This document shows, in pieces, positions 47,577-57,694 of a stretch of DNA of 64,000 nt. The translations under genes were made by a program, and so were the position numbers. The notes beneath the pieces are model-generated. The model worked only from the letters and a program-made list of their open reading frames with translations, was not told where the DNA came from and did no database searches. Positions within the stretch are counted from its first letter, which is position 1. Every line of letters begins with the position of its first letter. Source of the stretch: an uncultured Pseudomonadota bacterium (lineage in GTDB: Bacteria; Pseudomonadota; Gammaproteobacteria; Methylococcales; Methylomonadaceae); contig CAISXF010000005.1 of assembly GCA_903889445.1 (NCBI GenBank), positions 215,030-279,029 of the forward strand, in the 5' to 3' direction.

Positions 47577-48923
47577 ATGAAAAATATCTTAAAAGAAAAA
47601 TTCGATTTAACGCCCGATTCAAAAATCATCGTCGTCGGCGAAGGCATTACGGGAACATCGGTTGCAAAATTTTTAGAATCATTGGTGTTGCCTTTTTCAA
47701 TCGTCGATAGCCGCAAAGCCACTTTCACATTTGAAACTTTCAAAGGTGCAACACATTTAATCGTCAGCCCTGGCGTTGCACTTTCTGAACCAACGATTGC
47801 CGCCGCGTTAAATTCTGGCGCGAAGTTAGTCAGCGATATTGATTTATTTGCGGCGGTTGTGAACGTGCCAATCGTTGGAATTACCGGCGCAAATGGCAAA
47901 AGTACCGTCACCACCATGCTCGGCGATATGGCGAGAGCTTGTGGTAAAAATGTAGGTGTCGGCGGAAATTTAGGCAAACCAGCATTAGATTTGCTCGACC
48001 CAAATACCGATTTGTACGTTTTGGAATTATCGAGCTTTCAACTCGAACGTTCTCACATTTTAAATGCCGCAGCGGCAACGGTTTTAAACATTTCAGCAGA
48101 CCATTTAGATCGTCACGATGATTTAGAAAATTACGCGCAGACGAAGCAAGTTATTTTCAGCGGCGACGGCGTAATGGTTTTGAATCTTGATGATGAAATG
48201 GTTTCGGCAATGTCCGATTCAACGCGCAAAACGCTTACTTTCTCGATTAAACAAAAAGCGGATTTTTATTTGGCTGACAATAATCTGATGCACGGTGAAA
48301 ACGTTTTAATGTCGCTTGCGGATTTGCCACTCGAAGGCAAACACAATGCCGCGAATGCGTTGGCAGCGTTGGCATTAGGTACGGCGATTGGTTTAGATTC
48401 GGCTAAAATGTGCGACGCATTACGCCATTTCAAAGCCTTAAATCACCGAATGCAAAAAGTCAGCACCAAAAACGGCATCAACTGGGTGAATGATTCCAAA
48501 GCCACGAATATCGGCGCGTGCATTGCCGCATTGGAAGGTTACGACGAAAAAGTCATTTTAATCGCGGGCGGCGAAGGCAAAGGGCAAGACATGAACGAAC
48601 TTGCGCCCGTTATTTTCGCCAAAGCCAAAGCCGTGATTTTAATCGGCAAAGACGCTCCACAAATTGAAACCGCAATTGAAATGATGTGTGAGGCGATTGC
48701 AACGACTTCGTTTAATTTACTGCCGAACAGGCAGCTTAGAAATGAAATTGTGCCTGCTTATCACGCCCAAGATATGCAAGAAGTCGTTGCAATCGCGTCG
48801 CATATTGGCAAATCAGGCGATACGGTTTTATTGTCGCCAGCTTGCGCGAGTTTGGATCAATACAAAAATTATCAAGACCGTGGCAATCAATTTGCCGCTG
48901 CGATTGAGGCGTTGCCAGCGTGA
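47577..48923 (+). CDS. murD: UDP-MurNAc-L-Ala: D-Glu ligase MurD
   Basis: 448 residues, family length. The ATP loop is GITGANGKSTVTTM, preceded by a Rossmann start (KIIVVGEGITGTSVA). Further family motifs are NISADHLDRH and NDSKATNIGA. It adds D-glutamate to the stem. Its stop overlaps ftsW by four bases. Confidence 0.96.
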   Translation: MKNILKEKFDLTPDSKIIVVGEGITGTSVAKFLESLVLPFSIVDSRKATFTFETFKGATHLIVSPGVALSEPTIAAALNSGAKLVSDIDLFAAVVNVPIVGITGANGKSTVTTMLGDMARACGKNVGVGGNLGKPALDLLDPNTDLYVLELSSFQLERSHILNAAAATVLNISADHLDRHDDLENYAQTKQVIFSGDGVMVLNLDDEMVSAMSDSTRKTLTFSIKQKADFYLADNNLMHGENVLMSLADLPLEGKHNAANALAALALGTAIGLDSAKMCDALRHFKALNHRMQKVSTKNGINWVNDSKATNIGACIAALEGYDEKVILIAGGEGKGQDMNELAPVIFAKAKAVILIGKDAPQIETAIEMMCEAIATTSFNLLPNRQLRNEIVPAYHAQDMQEVVAIASHIGKSGDTVLLSPACASLDQYKNYQDRGNQFAAAIEALPA

Positions 48924-50089
48924 AAAGACGCGAAAAACCTACGCCATTGCGTTTCAAACTTCACTCGGATCCCGTTTTGGTGTTGGTCAGTTTTAGTTTG
49001 TTGTTGATTGGTTTTGTGATGGTTTCATCCGCGTCACTACATTTGGGCGCGAAAATGAACAACGATACGCTTTATTATCCCGAACGCCAATTCGCGCACA
49101 TGATTTTAGGCTTGATTGCCGCGTCATTCGTGGCATATCGCCCAATGCACTTCTGGAAAGAATACGGCGGCAAAGCATTTTTAATCAGCGTCGGTTTATT
49201 AGTCATTGTGTTAATTCCAGGTTTGGGCGTGAAAGTGAACGGCAGTACGCGCTGGCTAAACATTCCAGGTTTTCGGATTCAAGTTTCTGAAATCGTAAAG
49301 TTTTTTACCGTGATATTCATGGCGAATTACGTCACCAAACAGCAAAAAGACGTTCAAGAATCTTCCACTGGTTTGATTAAACCGTTAGGCATTTTCGCCG
49401 TCGTCAGTTTTTTGTTATTGCTTGAACCTGATTTTGGTTCGTCGGTGGTGATTTTAATGATTGTTATGGGCATCATGTTTTTAGCGGGCGCACGGCTGTT
49501 ACAATTTATCGCGCTACTTTCTGGCGTAGGTTTGATGGCGGGAATGTTGGTGTATTTTTCGCCGTATCGTTGGCAGCGCGTCACCAGTTTTATGGATCCG
49601 TGGGCTGACCCGCTGAAAACAGGTTTTCAATTGGTGCAAGCCTTGATTTCATTTGGACGCGGCGAATGGTTTGGCGTAGGTTTAGGAAATGGTTTACAGA
49701 AATTATTTTATTTGCCCGAAGCGCACACCGACTTTTTATTCTCTGTCATCGCCGAAGAATTAGGGCTGGTCGGCGTATTAACAATCATTGGATTATTCGC
49801 CACATTTGTTTGGAAGGCCTTTGCAATCGGTGTTGCCGCTGAAAAAATCGACGAACGTTTTTCTGCTTTTATCGCTTACGGCATAGGTATTTGGTTTGGT
49901 TTTCAAGCGTTTGTGAATATGGGCGTGAACATGGGTTTATTGCCCACAAAAGGGCTGACCTTGCCGCTGATGAGTTACGGCGGCGGCAGTATGATGATTA
50001 TGTGTTCAGCGGTGGCGTTGTTGTTTCGGATTCATCACGAAATTACCGAACATAACGCAAATTTACCAAAGGGTTATTGGCATGACTAA
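48920..50089 (+). CDS. ftsW: Septal peptidoglycan glycosyltransferase FtsW
   Basis: 389 residues with a GTG start that overlaps the end of murD (GTGA). About ten membrane helices. SEDS motifs: GSTRWLNIPGF with the QVSE near it, PDFGSSVVI, and GLTLPLMSYGGGSMM near the C terminus. FtsW polymerises septal glycan strands as partner of FtsI. It overlaps murG by eight bases. Confidence 0.95.
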   Translation: MKRREKPTPLRFKLHSDPVLVLVSFSLLLIGFVMVSSASLHLGAKMNNDTLYYPERQFAHMILGLIAASFVAYRPMHFWKEYGGKAFLISVGLLVIVLIPGLGVKVNGSTRWLNIPGFRIQVSEIVKFFTVIFMANYVTKQQKDVQESSTGLIKPLGIFAVVSFLLLLEPDFGSSVVILMIVMGIMFLAGARLLQFIALLSGVGLMAGMLVYFSPYRWQRVTSFMDPWADPLKTGFQLVQALISFGRGEWFGVGLGNGLQKLFYLPEAHTDFLFSVIAEELGLVGVLTIIGLFATFVWKAFAIGVAAEKIDERFSAFIAYGIGIWFGFQAFVNMGVNMGLLPTKGLTLPLMSYGGGSMMIMCSAVALLFRIHHEITEHNANLPKGYWHD

Positions 50090-51137
50090 ACACATTATGA
50101 TTATGGCGGGCGGGACGGGCGGACATATTTTTCCTGCGTTGGCGGTCGCGCAATTTTTGCAACAACAAGGTTGGGAAGTTTCGTGGCTCGGTACAAAAGC
50201 AGGTTTGGAAAGTCGCGTCATTCCTGAAAATGGTATTGAAATCGACTGGCTTTCGGTTTCGGGTTTGCGTGGCAAAGGCTTGTTGAGTAAATTCACCGCG
50301 ATTTTTAAACTCGCTAAATCGTGTATTGAAGCTGCGAAAATTTTAAAACAACGTAAGCCAAATATCGTTTTGGGAATGGGGGGATTTGTTGCCGCACCTG
50401 GTGGTTTGATGGCGAAAATGTTGGGAATTCCGTTAATTATTCATGAACAAAATCGCGTCGTCGGTACAACCAATCGTTTGTTGGCAAAAATTGCGACGAA
50501 AGTATTGCAAGGTTTCCCGAATAGTTTCGCACCAAAATTTAAGGCGATTTGTACAGGAAATCCGCTTCGTGAAATGTTAAAGCAAATCCCTCCATCCCCC
50601 CTACAAAAAGGGGGGCTTTTAAACATTTTAGTTGTCGGTGGCAGTCAAGGCGCGAAAGCATTGAATGAAACCGTACCAAATGCGATTTCGTTATTAAAAA
50701 ATTCGGTGCAAGTTCGTCATCAAACGGGCGCGGCAATGCAAAATGAAGTTGCCGAAAAATATAAAACGTTAAACTTAAACGCTGAAGCCAGCGCGTTTAT
50801 TGACGATATGGCGGCGGCTTATGCGTGGGCAGATTTAATTATTTGCCGCGCGGGGGCAATGACAATCAGCGAAGTTGCCGCAATGGGTATTCCCGCGATT
50901 TTCATTCCGTTACCCAATGCGATTGACGACCATCAAACCGCCAACGCCAAATATCTAAGCGAATCAGGCGCGGCAATTCTATTAAAACAAAGCGATTTAA
51001 CGGCTGAAAACTTAGCGCAACAAATTGAAAAATTGTGTGAAAATTTACCCGAACGACGCGCCATTTCTCAAACATTAGCCTATTTAAACGCAACCGAAAC
51101 CGTTGCTCAAATTTGTATCGCGGAGGCGAAAGCATGA
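50082..51137 (+). CDS. murG: Lipid II synthase MurG
   Basis: 351 residues. [16 protein letters not shown] opens the protein, [12 protein letters not shown] is the acceptor-side motif, and [11 protein letters not shown] and [10 protein letters not shown] form the UDP-GlcNAc site. It converts lipid I to lipid II on the inner membrane face. Residues about 167-176 read [10 protein letters not shown], a stretch not expected there, encoded by a C-run/G-run palindrome (50596-50615) that keeps the frame. The end overlaps murC by four bases. Confidence 0.95.
   Translation: MTKHIMIMAGGTGGHIFPALAVAQFLQQQGWEVSWLGTKAGLESRVIPENGIEIDWLSVSGLRGKGLLSKFTAIFKLAKSCIEAAKILKQRKPNIVLGMGGFVAAPGGLMAKMLGIPLIIHEQNRVVGTTNRLLAKIATKVLQGFPNSFAPKFKAICTGNPLREMLKQIPPSPLQKGGLLNILVVGGSQGAKALNETVPNAISLLKNSVQVRHQTGAAMQNEVAEKYKTLNLNAEASAFIDDMAAAYAWADLIICRAGAMTISEVAAMGIPAIFIPLPNAIDDHQTANAKYLSESGAAILLKQSDLTAENLAQQIEKLCENLPERRAISQTLAYLNATETVAQICIAEAKA
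50596..50615. repeat. Palindromic element inside murG
   Basis: CCCCCCT pairs with AGGGGGG across six bases. It is in frame and adds the peptide PPSPLQKGG to a loop. The core resembles the terminator at 12040 (CCCCCTT with AAGGGGG). Confidence 0.6.
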
Positions 51138-52555
51138 ATTTTCCAAACAGTCCTTTAGGTTCAGTGCAACGCATTCATTTCGTCGGCATCGGCGGCACGG
51201 GCATGAGCGGCATCGCCGAAGTGTTATTAAATTTGGGTTATGCGATTTCTGGCTCGGACATCAAAGAAAGCGCGACCACTGAACGCCTCATAAATTTAGG
51301 CATCAACGTCACAATCGGTCATCAACGCGAAAACATCACGCAAGTTGATGTGGTGGTAGTTTCAAGTGCGATTGACCGCAAAAATCCCGAAGTGGACGAA
51401 GCGTATCAACAACGCATTCCTGTGATTCCACGCGCTGAAATGTTGGCGGAATTGATGCGGTTTCGGTTTGGAATTGCAGTCGCGGGCACGCACGGCAAAA
51501 CCACCACGACCAGTTTAACCGCGAGTTTGTTGGCTGAAGGCGGTTTAGATCCGACGTTTGTAATTGGTGGGCGTTTGAACAGCGCAGGCACAAATGCTCA
51601 ATTAGGTTTGGGAAATTATTTGGTTGCCGAAGCCGATGAAAGTGATGCGTCGTTTTTGTATTTGCAGCCGATGATTGCGATTGTGACCAACATCGACCAT
51701 GACCACATGGAAACGTATGAAAACAGTTATTCGCGTTTGAAAGAAACGTTCGTTGAATTTTTGCATCATTTGCCTTTTTACGGGTTAGCCGTTTTGTGTT
51801 TGGACGATGAAGGCGTGCGTGAAATTTTGCCATCGCTTTCAAAACCAATGGTGACTTACGGCGTGCATGAAGATGCGGATTTTCGGGCGATAAACATTCG
51901 TCAAGATGGTATGCAAACACATTTCACTGTGGAACGTCGCGGCGATTATGCGCCGCTTGAAGTTACATTAAATATGCCAGGTTGGCACAATATGTTAAAT
52001 GCGTTGGCGGCAATTACTGTGGCGACAAAATTAGCCGTTGACGATGCCGCAATTCAACGCAGTTTGAATGCGTTCAAAGGGGTTGGGCGACGCTTTCAAA
52101 TTCAAGGTGATTTGCTTGTTCGCAATGGCATCGTGACATTAGTTGATGATTACGGTCATCATCCGCGCGAATTGGTGGCAACGTTTGAAGCCTTGAAACA
52201 AGCGTATCCTTCGCGCCGTTCGATTATCATTTTTCAACCGCATCGTTACACGCGAACCCGTGATTTATTTGAAGATTTCGTGCAGGTTTTGGCGGGCGTG
52301 GACGTGTTGATTTTGATGGATATTTATCCCGCTGGTGAAAGCGTAATTGCAGGTGCGGACGGGCGTTCATTAAGTCGGGCGATTCGTTTGCGTGGGCAAG
52401 TTGATCCGATTTTTGTAGAGAATTGGGAAGAGTTGCCAAAATTGTTGGCGGGAATTGTTCACGAAAACGACGTGATTCTCACAATGGGTGCAGGAAATGT
52501 CGGGCATTTTTCGACGCAGTTACCGCCGTTGCTTTCACAGGCGTTGGCAGGTTAA
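51134..52555 (+). CDS. murC: UDP-MurNAc: L-Ala ligase MurC
   Basis: 473 residues from the ATG at 51134 (ATGA overlap with murG). The start region is [16 protein letters not shown], the ATP loop [12 protein letters not shown], and [11 protein letters not shown] lies near the C terminus. It adds the first residue of the peptide stem. A six-base gap leads to the murB/ddl fusion. Confidence 0.96.
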   Translation: MNFPNSPLGSVQRIHFVGIGGTGMSGIAEVLLNLGYAISGSDIKESATTERLINLGINVTIGHQRENITQVDVVVVSSAIDRKNPEVDEAYQQRIPVIPRAEMLAELMRFRFGIAVAGTHGKTTTTSLTASLLAEGGLDPTFVIGGRLNSAGTNAQLGLGNYLVAEADESDASFLYLQPMIAIVTNIDHDHMETYENSYSRLKETFVEFLHHLPFYGLAVLCLDDEGVREILPSLSKPMVTYGVHEDADFRAINIRQDGMQTHFTVERRGDYAPLEVTLNMPGWHNMLNALAAITVATKLAVDDAAIQRSLNAFKGVGRRFQIQGDLLVRNGIVTLVDDYGHHPRELVATFEALKQAYPSRRSIIIFQPHRYTRTRDLFEDFVQVLAGVDVLILMDIYPAGESVIAGADGRSLSRAIRLRGQVDPIFVENWEELPKLLAGIVHENDVILTMGAGNVGHFSTQLPPLLSQALAG

Positions 52556-52561
52556 TCGTTC

Positions 52562-54379
52562 ATGCAATTAAATGGACAAATGCGTTATAACGAACCACTT
52601 GCAAATTATACAAGTTGGCGCGTCGGTGGCGTTGCAGAACGTTTTTATCAACCTGCTGACAAAGCCGATTTGATTCAATTTGTGCAAAATCTGCCTGAAA
52701 ATGAACCACTTTTTTGGATGGGTTTGGGCAGTAATTTGTTGGTGCGTGACGGTGGGATTCGTGGCACGATCATTAACACCAAAAATCGTCTCAAAGTTAT
52801 GCAGCGCATGAATGACGAAACTATTTACGTTGAAGCGGGCGTGCCGTGTGCGTTAGTGGCAAAATTTTGTGCTGAACAAGGTTTAATCGGTGCAGAATTT
52901 TTAGCAGGAATTCCTGGCACAATGGGTGGCGCGTTGAAAATGAACGCAGGCGCATTCGGTGGTGAAACGTGGGGAATTGTGCAAAACGTTGAAATGTTGA
53001 ATCGTCGTGGCGAAGTTTTCACGAAATTGGCAAACGAATTTGAAATCCGTTATCGACACGTTAATTTAAAAAATGACGAGTGGTTTTTAGCGGCGACGTT
53101 GAAATTACAATCTGGCGATACCCGCGAAAGCCAACAAAACATTAAGGCGTTACTTGCCAAACGCGCCAGTTCGCAACCCACCAATCAACCGAGTTGCGGT
53201 TCTGTATTTAAAAATCCAGAAGGCGATTATGCGGCACGTTTAATTGAAGCATCAGGATTGAAAGGTTTCAAAATCGGTGGCGCACAAGTTTCTGAAAAAC
53301 ACGCCAATTTTATTATCAACACAGGCACAGCAACAGCGACAGATATTGAACAATTGATGGCTTACGTTCAAACGCAAGTCGCGCAAAAATACGGTATTTT
53401 TTTACAAACAGAGGTGTGCATCGTGGGTGAAAAGTTAAAATCCAGAATAATTGAAAATGCCGAAGATTTTGGCACGGTCGCAGTCGTCATGGGCGGAAAT
53501 TCGGCAGAACGTGACGTTTCATTACGAAGTGGCGCGGCGGTTCATACCGCTTTGATTGCTCGCGGCGTAAATGCAAATGCACTAGCCGTTGATGTGACTG
53601 ACAATGTTATTGAATCATTGAAAAATTTAAACGTTGACCGTGTTTTCAACATTATTCACGGACGCGGCGGCGAAGATGGCGTATTGCAAGGCGTGTTAGA
53701 AGTTTTGAATTTACCTTACACGGGCAGCGGCGTTTTAGCGTCAGCTCTCGCAATGGATAAATTACGCACCAAATTATGCTGGCGTGGCGCGAATTTGCCC
53801 ACGCCAAATTGGTTTGCTCTAAAAAATGAAAACGACATTGATGCCTGTATCGAAGCGTTAGATTTCCCGATTATCGTTAAACCCTCGCTCGAAGGTTCCA
53901 GCGTCGGCATGAGCAAAGCCAAAAATAGAACTGAATTAGTTGCCGCGTTAGACATTGCGTTGGCGTGCAATTGCGAAGTCTACGCCGAAGCATGGGTGAC
54001 GGGTGACGAGTACACAGTGGGAATTTTACAAGGCGAAGCATTGCCCGTAATTCGATTAGAAACACCGCGTGAATTTTACGATTACGAAGCAAAATACAAT
54101 TCGACCACCACGCAATACTATTGTCCATCTGGTTTGAACGCCGAACGAGAATTGCAATTGCAACAATTAGCATTGCAAGCGAATGATATTGTTGGCGCAG
54201 AAGGTTGGGCGCGAGTGGATGTTTTTATCGACCAAAACGGGCAAGCGCAATTGATTGAAATCAACACCGTTCCTGGTATGACGGATCATAGTTTAGTACC
54301 GATGGCGGCAAAACAGGCAGGCATAGATTTTAATGAACTTGTGTGGCGAATTTTGGAAACGAGCGTTCGGTTGAGCTGA
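52562..54379 (+). CDS. murB-ddl: Fusion of MurB (UDP-MurNAc reductase) and Ddl (D-Ala-D-Ala ligase)
   Basis: 605 residues. Residues 1 to about 290 are a short (type II-like) MurB: SWRVGGVAERF, GLGSNLLVRDGG, GIPGTMGGALKMNAGAFGGE, and QPSCGSVFKNP with the proton-donor serine position, ending at the normal C terminus TEVCIVGE. Residues about 300-605 are Ddl: VVMGGNSAERDVSLRSG, KPSLEGSSVGMSKA and EINTVPGMTDHSLVP. The join is seamless, and the GTG at 53423 follows GAGGTG by six bases in frame, so a separate 318-residue Ddl may also be started inside. Confidence 0.92.
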   Translation: MQLNGQMRYNEPLANYTSWRVGGVAERFYQPADKADLIQFVQNLPENEPLFWMGLGSNLLVRDGGIRGTIINTKNRLKVMQRMNDETIYVEAGVPCALVAKFCAEQGLIGAEFLAGIPGTMGGALKMNAGAFGGETWGIVQNVEMLNRRGEVFTKLANEFEIRYRHVNLKNDEWFLAATLKLQSGDTRESQQNIKALLAKRASSQPTNQPSCGSVFKNPEGDYAARLIEASGLKGFKIGGAQVSEKHANFIINTGTATATDIEQLMAYVQTQVAQKYGIFLQTEVCIVGEKLKSRIIENAEDFGTVAVVMGGNSAERDVSLRSGAAVHTALIARGVNANALAVDVTDNVIESLKNLNVDRVFNIIHGRGGEDGVLQGVLEVLNLPYTGSGVLASALAMDKLRTKLCWRGANLPTPNWFALKNENDIDACIEALDFPIIVKPSLEGSSVGMSKAKNRTELVAALDIALACNCEVYAEAWVTGDEYTVGILQGEALPVIRLETPREFYDYEAKYNSTTTQYYCPSGLNAERELQLQQLALQANDIVGAEGWARVDVFIDQNGQAQLIEINTVPGMTDHSLVPMAAKQAGIDFNELVWRILETSVRLS

Positions 54380-55095
54380 TGGGCTTGGTAAAAATCATCG
54401 TGATTATGGCGTTATTGACGAGCTTAGTTTATTCTGTGAAGGAATTAGTGCCGATTAAGCATGTACGAATTGAAAGTACATTTCAGTACATCAGCAAAGA
54501 TGAAATTAAAACGTTGCTGACACCGTTAGTCGATGTCGGATTTTTTGACGCTAACGTGCAAGCTATACAGGAGCGTTTGACGCAATTAGTGTGGGTTGAA
54601 AGTGCAACCGTCAATCGCGTTTGGTCTGATACATTAACGATCAAAATTAAAGAAAAACATCCCTTCGTGCGTTGGGGCGAGCAGGATTTAATCAGCAGTC
54701 GCGGTGAAATTATTAAACCCGACGAAATCGAACCGTTTGTTAATTTACCCATCTTGAATGGTCCCGAAGGTCAGCAAGTAAAATCATTAGAAATTATGAA
54801 AGGTGTGAATACTGCGCTGGCAGATCAGGCGATGCAAATGGCAGAATTTAGCATTAACAACCGCTGGGCGTGGAAAATTAAATTAACCACGGGATTAGAA
54901 ATTTTGCTGGGACGAAATGATCAGTTAAAAAAATTACAGCGTTTTATGAAAACATTGGATGTTTTAGGACAAGAACAACTAAATTCCATGGCGGTAGTTG
55001 ATTTGCGCTATCCTAATGGTTACGCTGTTTCTTGGAAACAAAACGCCCAACCAATCGATTGGAAAAACTTAGCCGCGCAAGCTGCAAATAGATAA
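54379..55095 (+). CDS. ftsQ: Cell division protein FtsQ
   Basis: 238 residues from the ATG at 54379, which shares a base with the ddl stop (TGATG); the frame before it runs in ddl. One membrane helix (GLVKIIVIMALLTSLVYSV) precedes the POTRA domain (VRIESTFQYISKDEIKTLL) and the beta domain (WVESATVNRVWSDTLTIKI). FtsQ recruits FtsB and FtsL in the periplasm. It leads into ftsA after 22 bases. Confidence 0.93.
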   Translation: MGLVKIIVIMALLTSLVYSVKELVPIKHVRIESTFQYISKDEIKTLLTPLVDVGFFDANVQAIQERLTQLVWVESATVNRVWSDTLTIKIKEKHPFVRWGEQDLISSRGEIIKPDEIEPFVNLPILNGPEGQQVKSLEIMKGVNTALADQAMQMAEFSINNRWAWKIKLTTGLEILLGRNDQLKKLQRFMKTLDVLGQEQLNSMAVVDLRYPNGYAVSWKQNAQPIDWKNLAAQAANR

Positions 55096-55117
55096 AATAG
55101 GCTGCAACAGGTAAAAA

Positions 55118-56362
55118 ATGGCAAAAAAAACAGAACGTAATTTAATCGTCGGACTCGATATAGGTACATCAAAAGTCGCGGCTATCGTAGGCGAATTGAC
55201 AGGAGATGGTCATCTCGAAGTCATTGGCTTTGGCTCTACACCGTCACGAGGATTGAAAAAAGGTATCGTCGTTAATTTAGAAACTACGGTACAGTCAATT
55301 CAACGGGCGATTGAAGAAGCGGAGTTAATGGCGGGTTGCCAAATCAAATCCGTTTTTGCAGGTATTGCTGGCAGTCATATTCGCAGCCGTAATTCATTAG
55401 GCGTGGTGGCGATTAAAGATAAAGAAGTGTCCCAATATGACATTGACCGCGTCATTGATTCCGCGCGTGCGGTAGCAATTTCAGCGGATCAAAAAGTATT
55501 ACACATTTTGCCGCAAGAATTCATTATCGACACACAAGAAGGTATTAAAGAACCGATTGGTATGTCAGGCATTCGTTTGGAAGCAAAAGTTCACATCGTC
55601 ACCAGCAGTGTCAGCGCGTCACAAAACATTATTAAATGTATTCGCCGCTGTAATTTAGAAGTCGATGACATTGTGCTAGAACAACTCGCTTCATGCCACG
55701 CCGTTTTAACGGAAGATGAAAAAGAATTAGGCGTATGCTTAATTGATATTGGTGGCGGTACAACCGATATTGCAGTGTATGTTGAAGGGGCAATTAAACA
55801 CACGGCAGTCATTCCGATTGCCGGCGATCAAGTCACCAACGATATTGCGGTCGCTTTACGAACACCCACAGCCAGCGCGGAAGAAATTAAACAGCGTTAT
55901 GCGTGTGCGATGACGAAATTATTAAGCGACGACGAAGACATTATCGAAGTGCCAAGCATTAGCGATAATAAACCATTTCGTAAAATTTCGCGTCAAACGC
56001 TTGCTGATATTATCGAGCCTCGCTATGAGGAATTGATGTTATTAGTGCAATCTGAATTGCGGCGCGTGGGTTACGAAGAACAGATTGCCGCTGGTATTGT
56101 TTTAACTGGCGGAAGTTCCCAAATCTGGGGTCTCATCGAATTGGCGGAAGAAATTTTTCACATGCCCGTCCGCATGGGAAGTCCGCAAAATGTCAGCGGT
56201 CTAACCGAAGTGGTCAAAAACCCCATTCATTCGACAGGCGTTGGTTTATTGATGTATGGACGAGATCACAATCACCAACAAGGCTTGCATCGAGTTGCCG
56301 ATTACGACAACGGAGCGTCGTTATTTTCAAAGATAAAAAGTTGGTTTCAAGGTAATTTTTAA
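55118..56362 (+). CDS. ftsA: Cell division protein FtsA
   Basis: 414 residues of the actin fold. IVGLDIGTSKVAAIVGE is phosphate loop 1, CLIDIGGGTTDIAVY phosphate loop 2, and VLTGGSSQIWG the adenosine motif. The C-terminal amphipathic helix (SLFSKIKSWFQGNF) anchors FtsZ to the membrane. Confidence 0.96.
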   Translation: MAKKTERNLIVGLDIGTSKVAAIVGELTGDGHLEVIGFGSTPSRGLKKGIVVNLETTVQSIQRAIEEAELMAGCQIKSVFAGIAGSHIRSRNSLGVVAIKDKEVSQYDIDRVIDSARAVAISADQKVLHILPQEFIIDTQEGIKEPIGMSGIRLEAKVHIVTSSVSASQNIIKCIRRCNLEVDDIVLEQLASCHAVLTEDEKELGVCLIDIGGGTTDIAVYVEGAIKHTAVIPIAGDQVTNDIAVALRTPTASAEEIKQRYACAMTKLLSDDEDIIEVPSISDNKPFRKISRQTLADIIEPRYEELMLLVQSELRRVGYEEQIAAGIVLTGGSSQIWGLIELAEEIFHMPVRMGSPQNVSGLTEVVKNPIHSTGVGLLMYGRDHNHQQGLHRVADYDNGASLFSKIKSWFQGNF

Positions 56363-56420
56363 ACACTCATTTTTTATAACACACACATTTTTAAAAAATA
56401 AATTTCAAGGACAAATAAAC

Positions 56421-57608
56421 ATGAAAGATACATTTGAATTGATTGATACCTACAGTGAAAGTGCGGTAATCAAAGTCATTGGCATTGGTGGTGGTGGTAA
56501 TAATGCGGTTAGCCACATGGCGGGCAATCTCATTGAAGGCGTAGAATTCATTTGTGCTAACACCGACGCGCAAGCGTTACGCAAATTGAATTTCGGCACG
56601 ATTATTCAATTGGGCGTGGAATTAACCAAAGGTTTAGGCGCGGGGACAAATCCAGAAGTGGGTCGTCTAGCAGCAGAAGAAAATAAAAATCGTATTCGCG
56701 AAGTGTTGGAAGGCGCGGATATGGTATTTTTAACCGCAGGCATGGGTGGCGGTACCGGCACAGGTGCCATTCCTGTCATTGCTGAGATTGCTCGCAGCAT
56801 GGGGATTTTAACCGTTGCCGTGGTGACAAAACCGTTTGCATTTGAAGGCAAGAAAAAACAAGATGTCGCGGACAGAGGGATTGCCGAATTAGAGCGTTAT
56901 GTTGATTCGTTAATCACCATTCCCAATCAAAAATTATTGCCGGTGTTAGGTAATAAAGTATCGCTCATGGATGCGTTCAAAGCGGCAAACGACGTGCTAT
57001 TAGATGCCGTGCAAGGTATTACCGAGTTAATTGTCCATCCAGGCATGATTAACGTGGATTTTGCGGATGTTCGCACCGTCATGACGGGTATGGGCGCGGC
57101 CATTATGGGAACAGGCAGTGCCACCGGTGAACATCGGGCGCGAGAAGCCGCTGAAAAAGCGATTGCGTGTCCCTTACTCGAAGATATTAACTTAAAAGGC
57201 GCACGCGGTATTTTGGTGAATATCTCCGCGAAAGATATGAGTATGGCAGAATTTACCGAAGTCGGCGAAATCATTTCGGCGTTGGCTTCAGAGGATGCCA
57301 ACATGAAAATGGGGATGTCCATCAATCCCGATTTGGACGAAGAAATTAAAGTCACGGTTGTCGCCACCGGTATGGGTTTACAGGCAGTAGAAGTCAAAGC
57401 TCCGTCAAAAACTGTAAATACGACACGTCATCTTGCGGGCGCTCAAATGAATTACGACGGGCTTGATAAACCTACGGTGATGCGTCAACATTCCGCGCAA
57501 ACTACGCGCACTGAAGGACGTGAAACTCGCTTTGGCGCACAACCTAAACAAGGTGGCGATATTGAGTATTTAGATATTCCTGCTTTTTTAAGACGACAAG
57601 CCGACTAA
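56421..57608 (+). CDS. ftsZ: Cell division GTPase FtsZ
   Basis: 395 residues. The tubulin signature is MGGGTGTGAIP (about residue 110), with KVIGIGGGGNNAV at the start and NVDFADVRTVM as the T7 loop. A short linker leads to the conserved C-terminal peptide DIPAFLRRQAD that binds FtsA and ZipA. It forms the division ring. The 58-base gap before it holds AAGGA as the ribosome site. A terminator follows. Confidence 0.97.
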   Translation: MKDTFELIDTYSESAVIKVIGIGGGGNNAVSHMAGNLIEGVEFICANTDAQALRKLNFGTIIQLGVELTKGLGAGTNPEVGRLAAEENKNRIREVLEGADMVFLTAGMGGGTGTGAIPVIAEIARSMGILTVAVVTKPFAFEGKKKQDVADRGIAELERYVDSLITIPNQKLLPVLGNKVSLMDAFKAANDVLLDAVQGITELIVHPGMINVDFADVRTVMTGMGAAIMGTGSATGEHRAREAAEKAIACPLLEDINLKGARGILVNISAKDMSMAEFTEVGEIISALASEDANMKMGMSINPDLDEEIKVTVVATGMGLQAVEVKAPSKTVNTTRHLAGAQMNYDGLDKPTVMRQHSAQTTRTEGRETRFGAQPKQGGDIEYLDIPAFLRRQAD

Positions 57609-57650
57609 ATTCCTTTTCTGTTGCAGGTTTTTCTGCAAACAACCCCAACT

Positions 57651-57677
57651 AACGCGCTCACGAGGCGCGTTATTTTT
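57651..57677 (+). terminator. Terminator-like hairpin between ftsZ and lpxC
   Basis: AACGCGC and GCGCGTT enclose seven bases, followed by ATTTTT. It would end or reduce the dcw message before lpxC. Confidence 0.75.
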
Positions 57678-57694
57678 AACGGGCAATTCACGTT

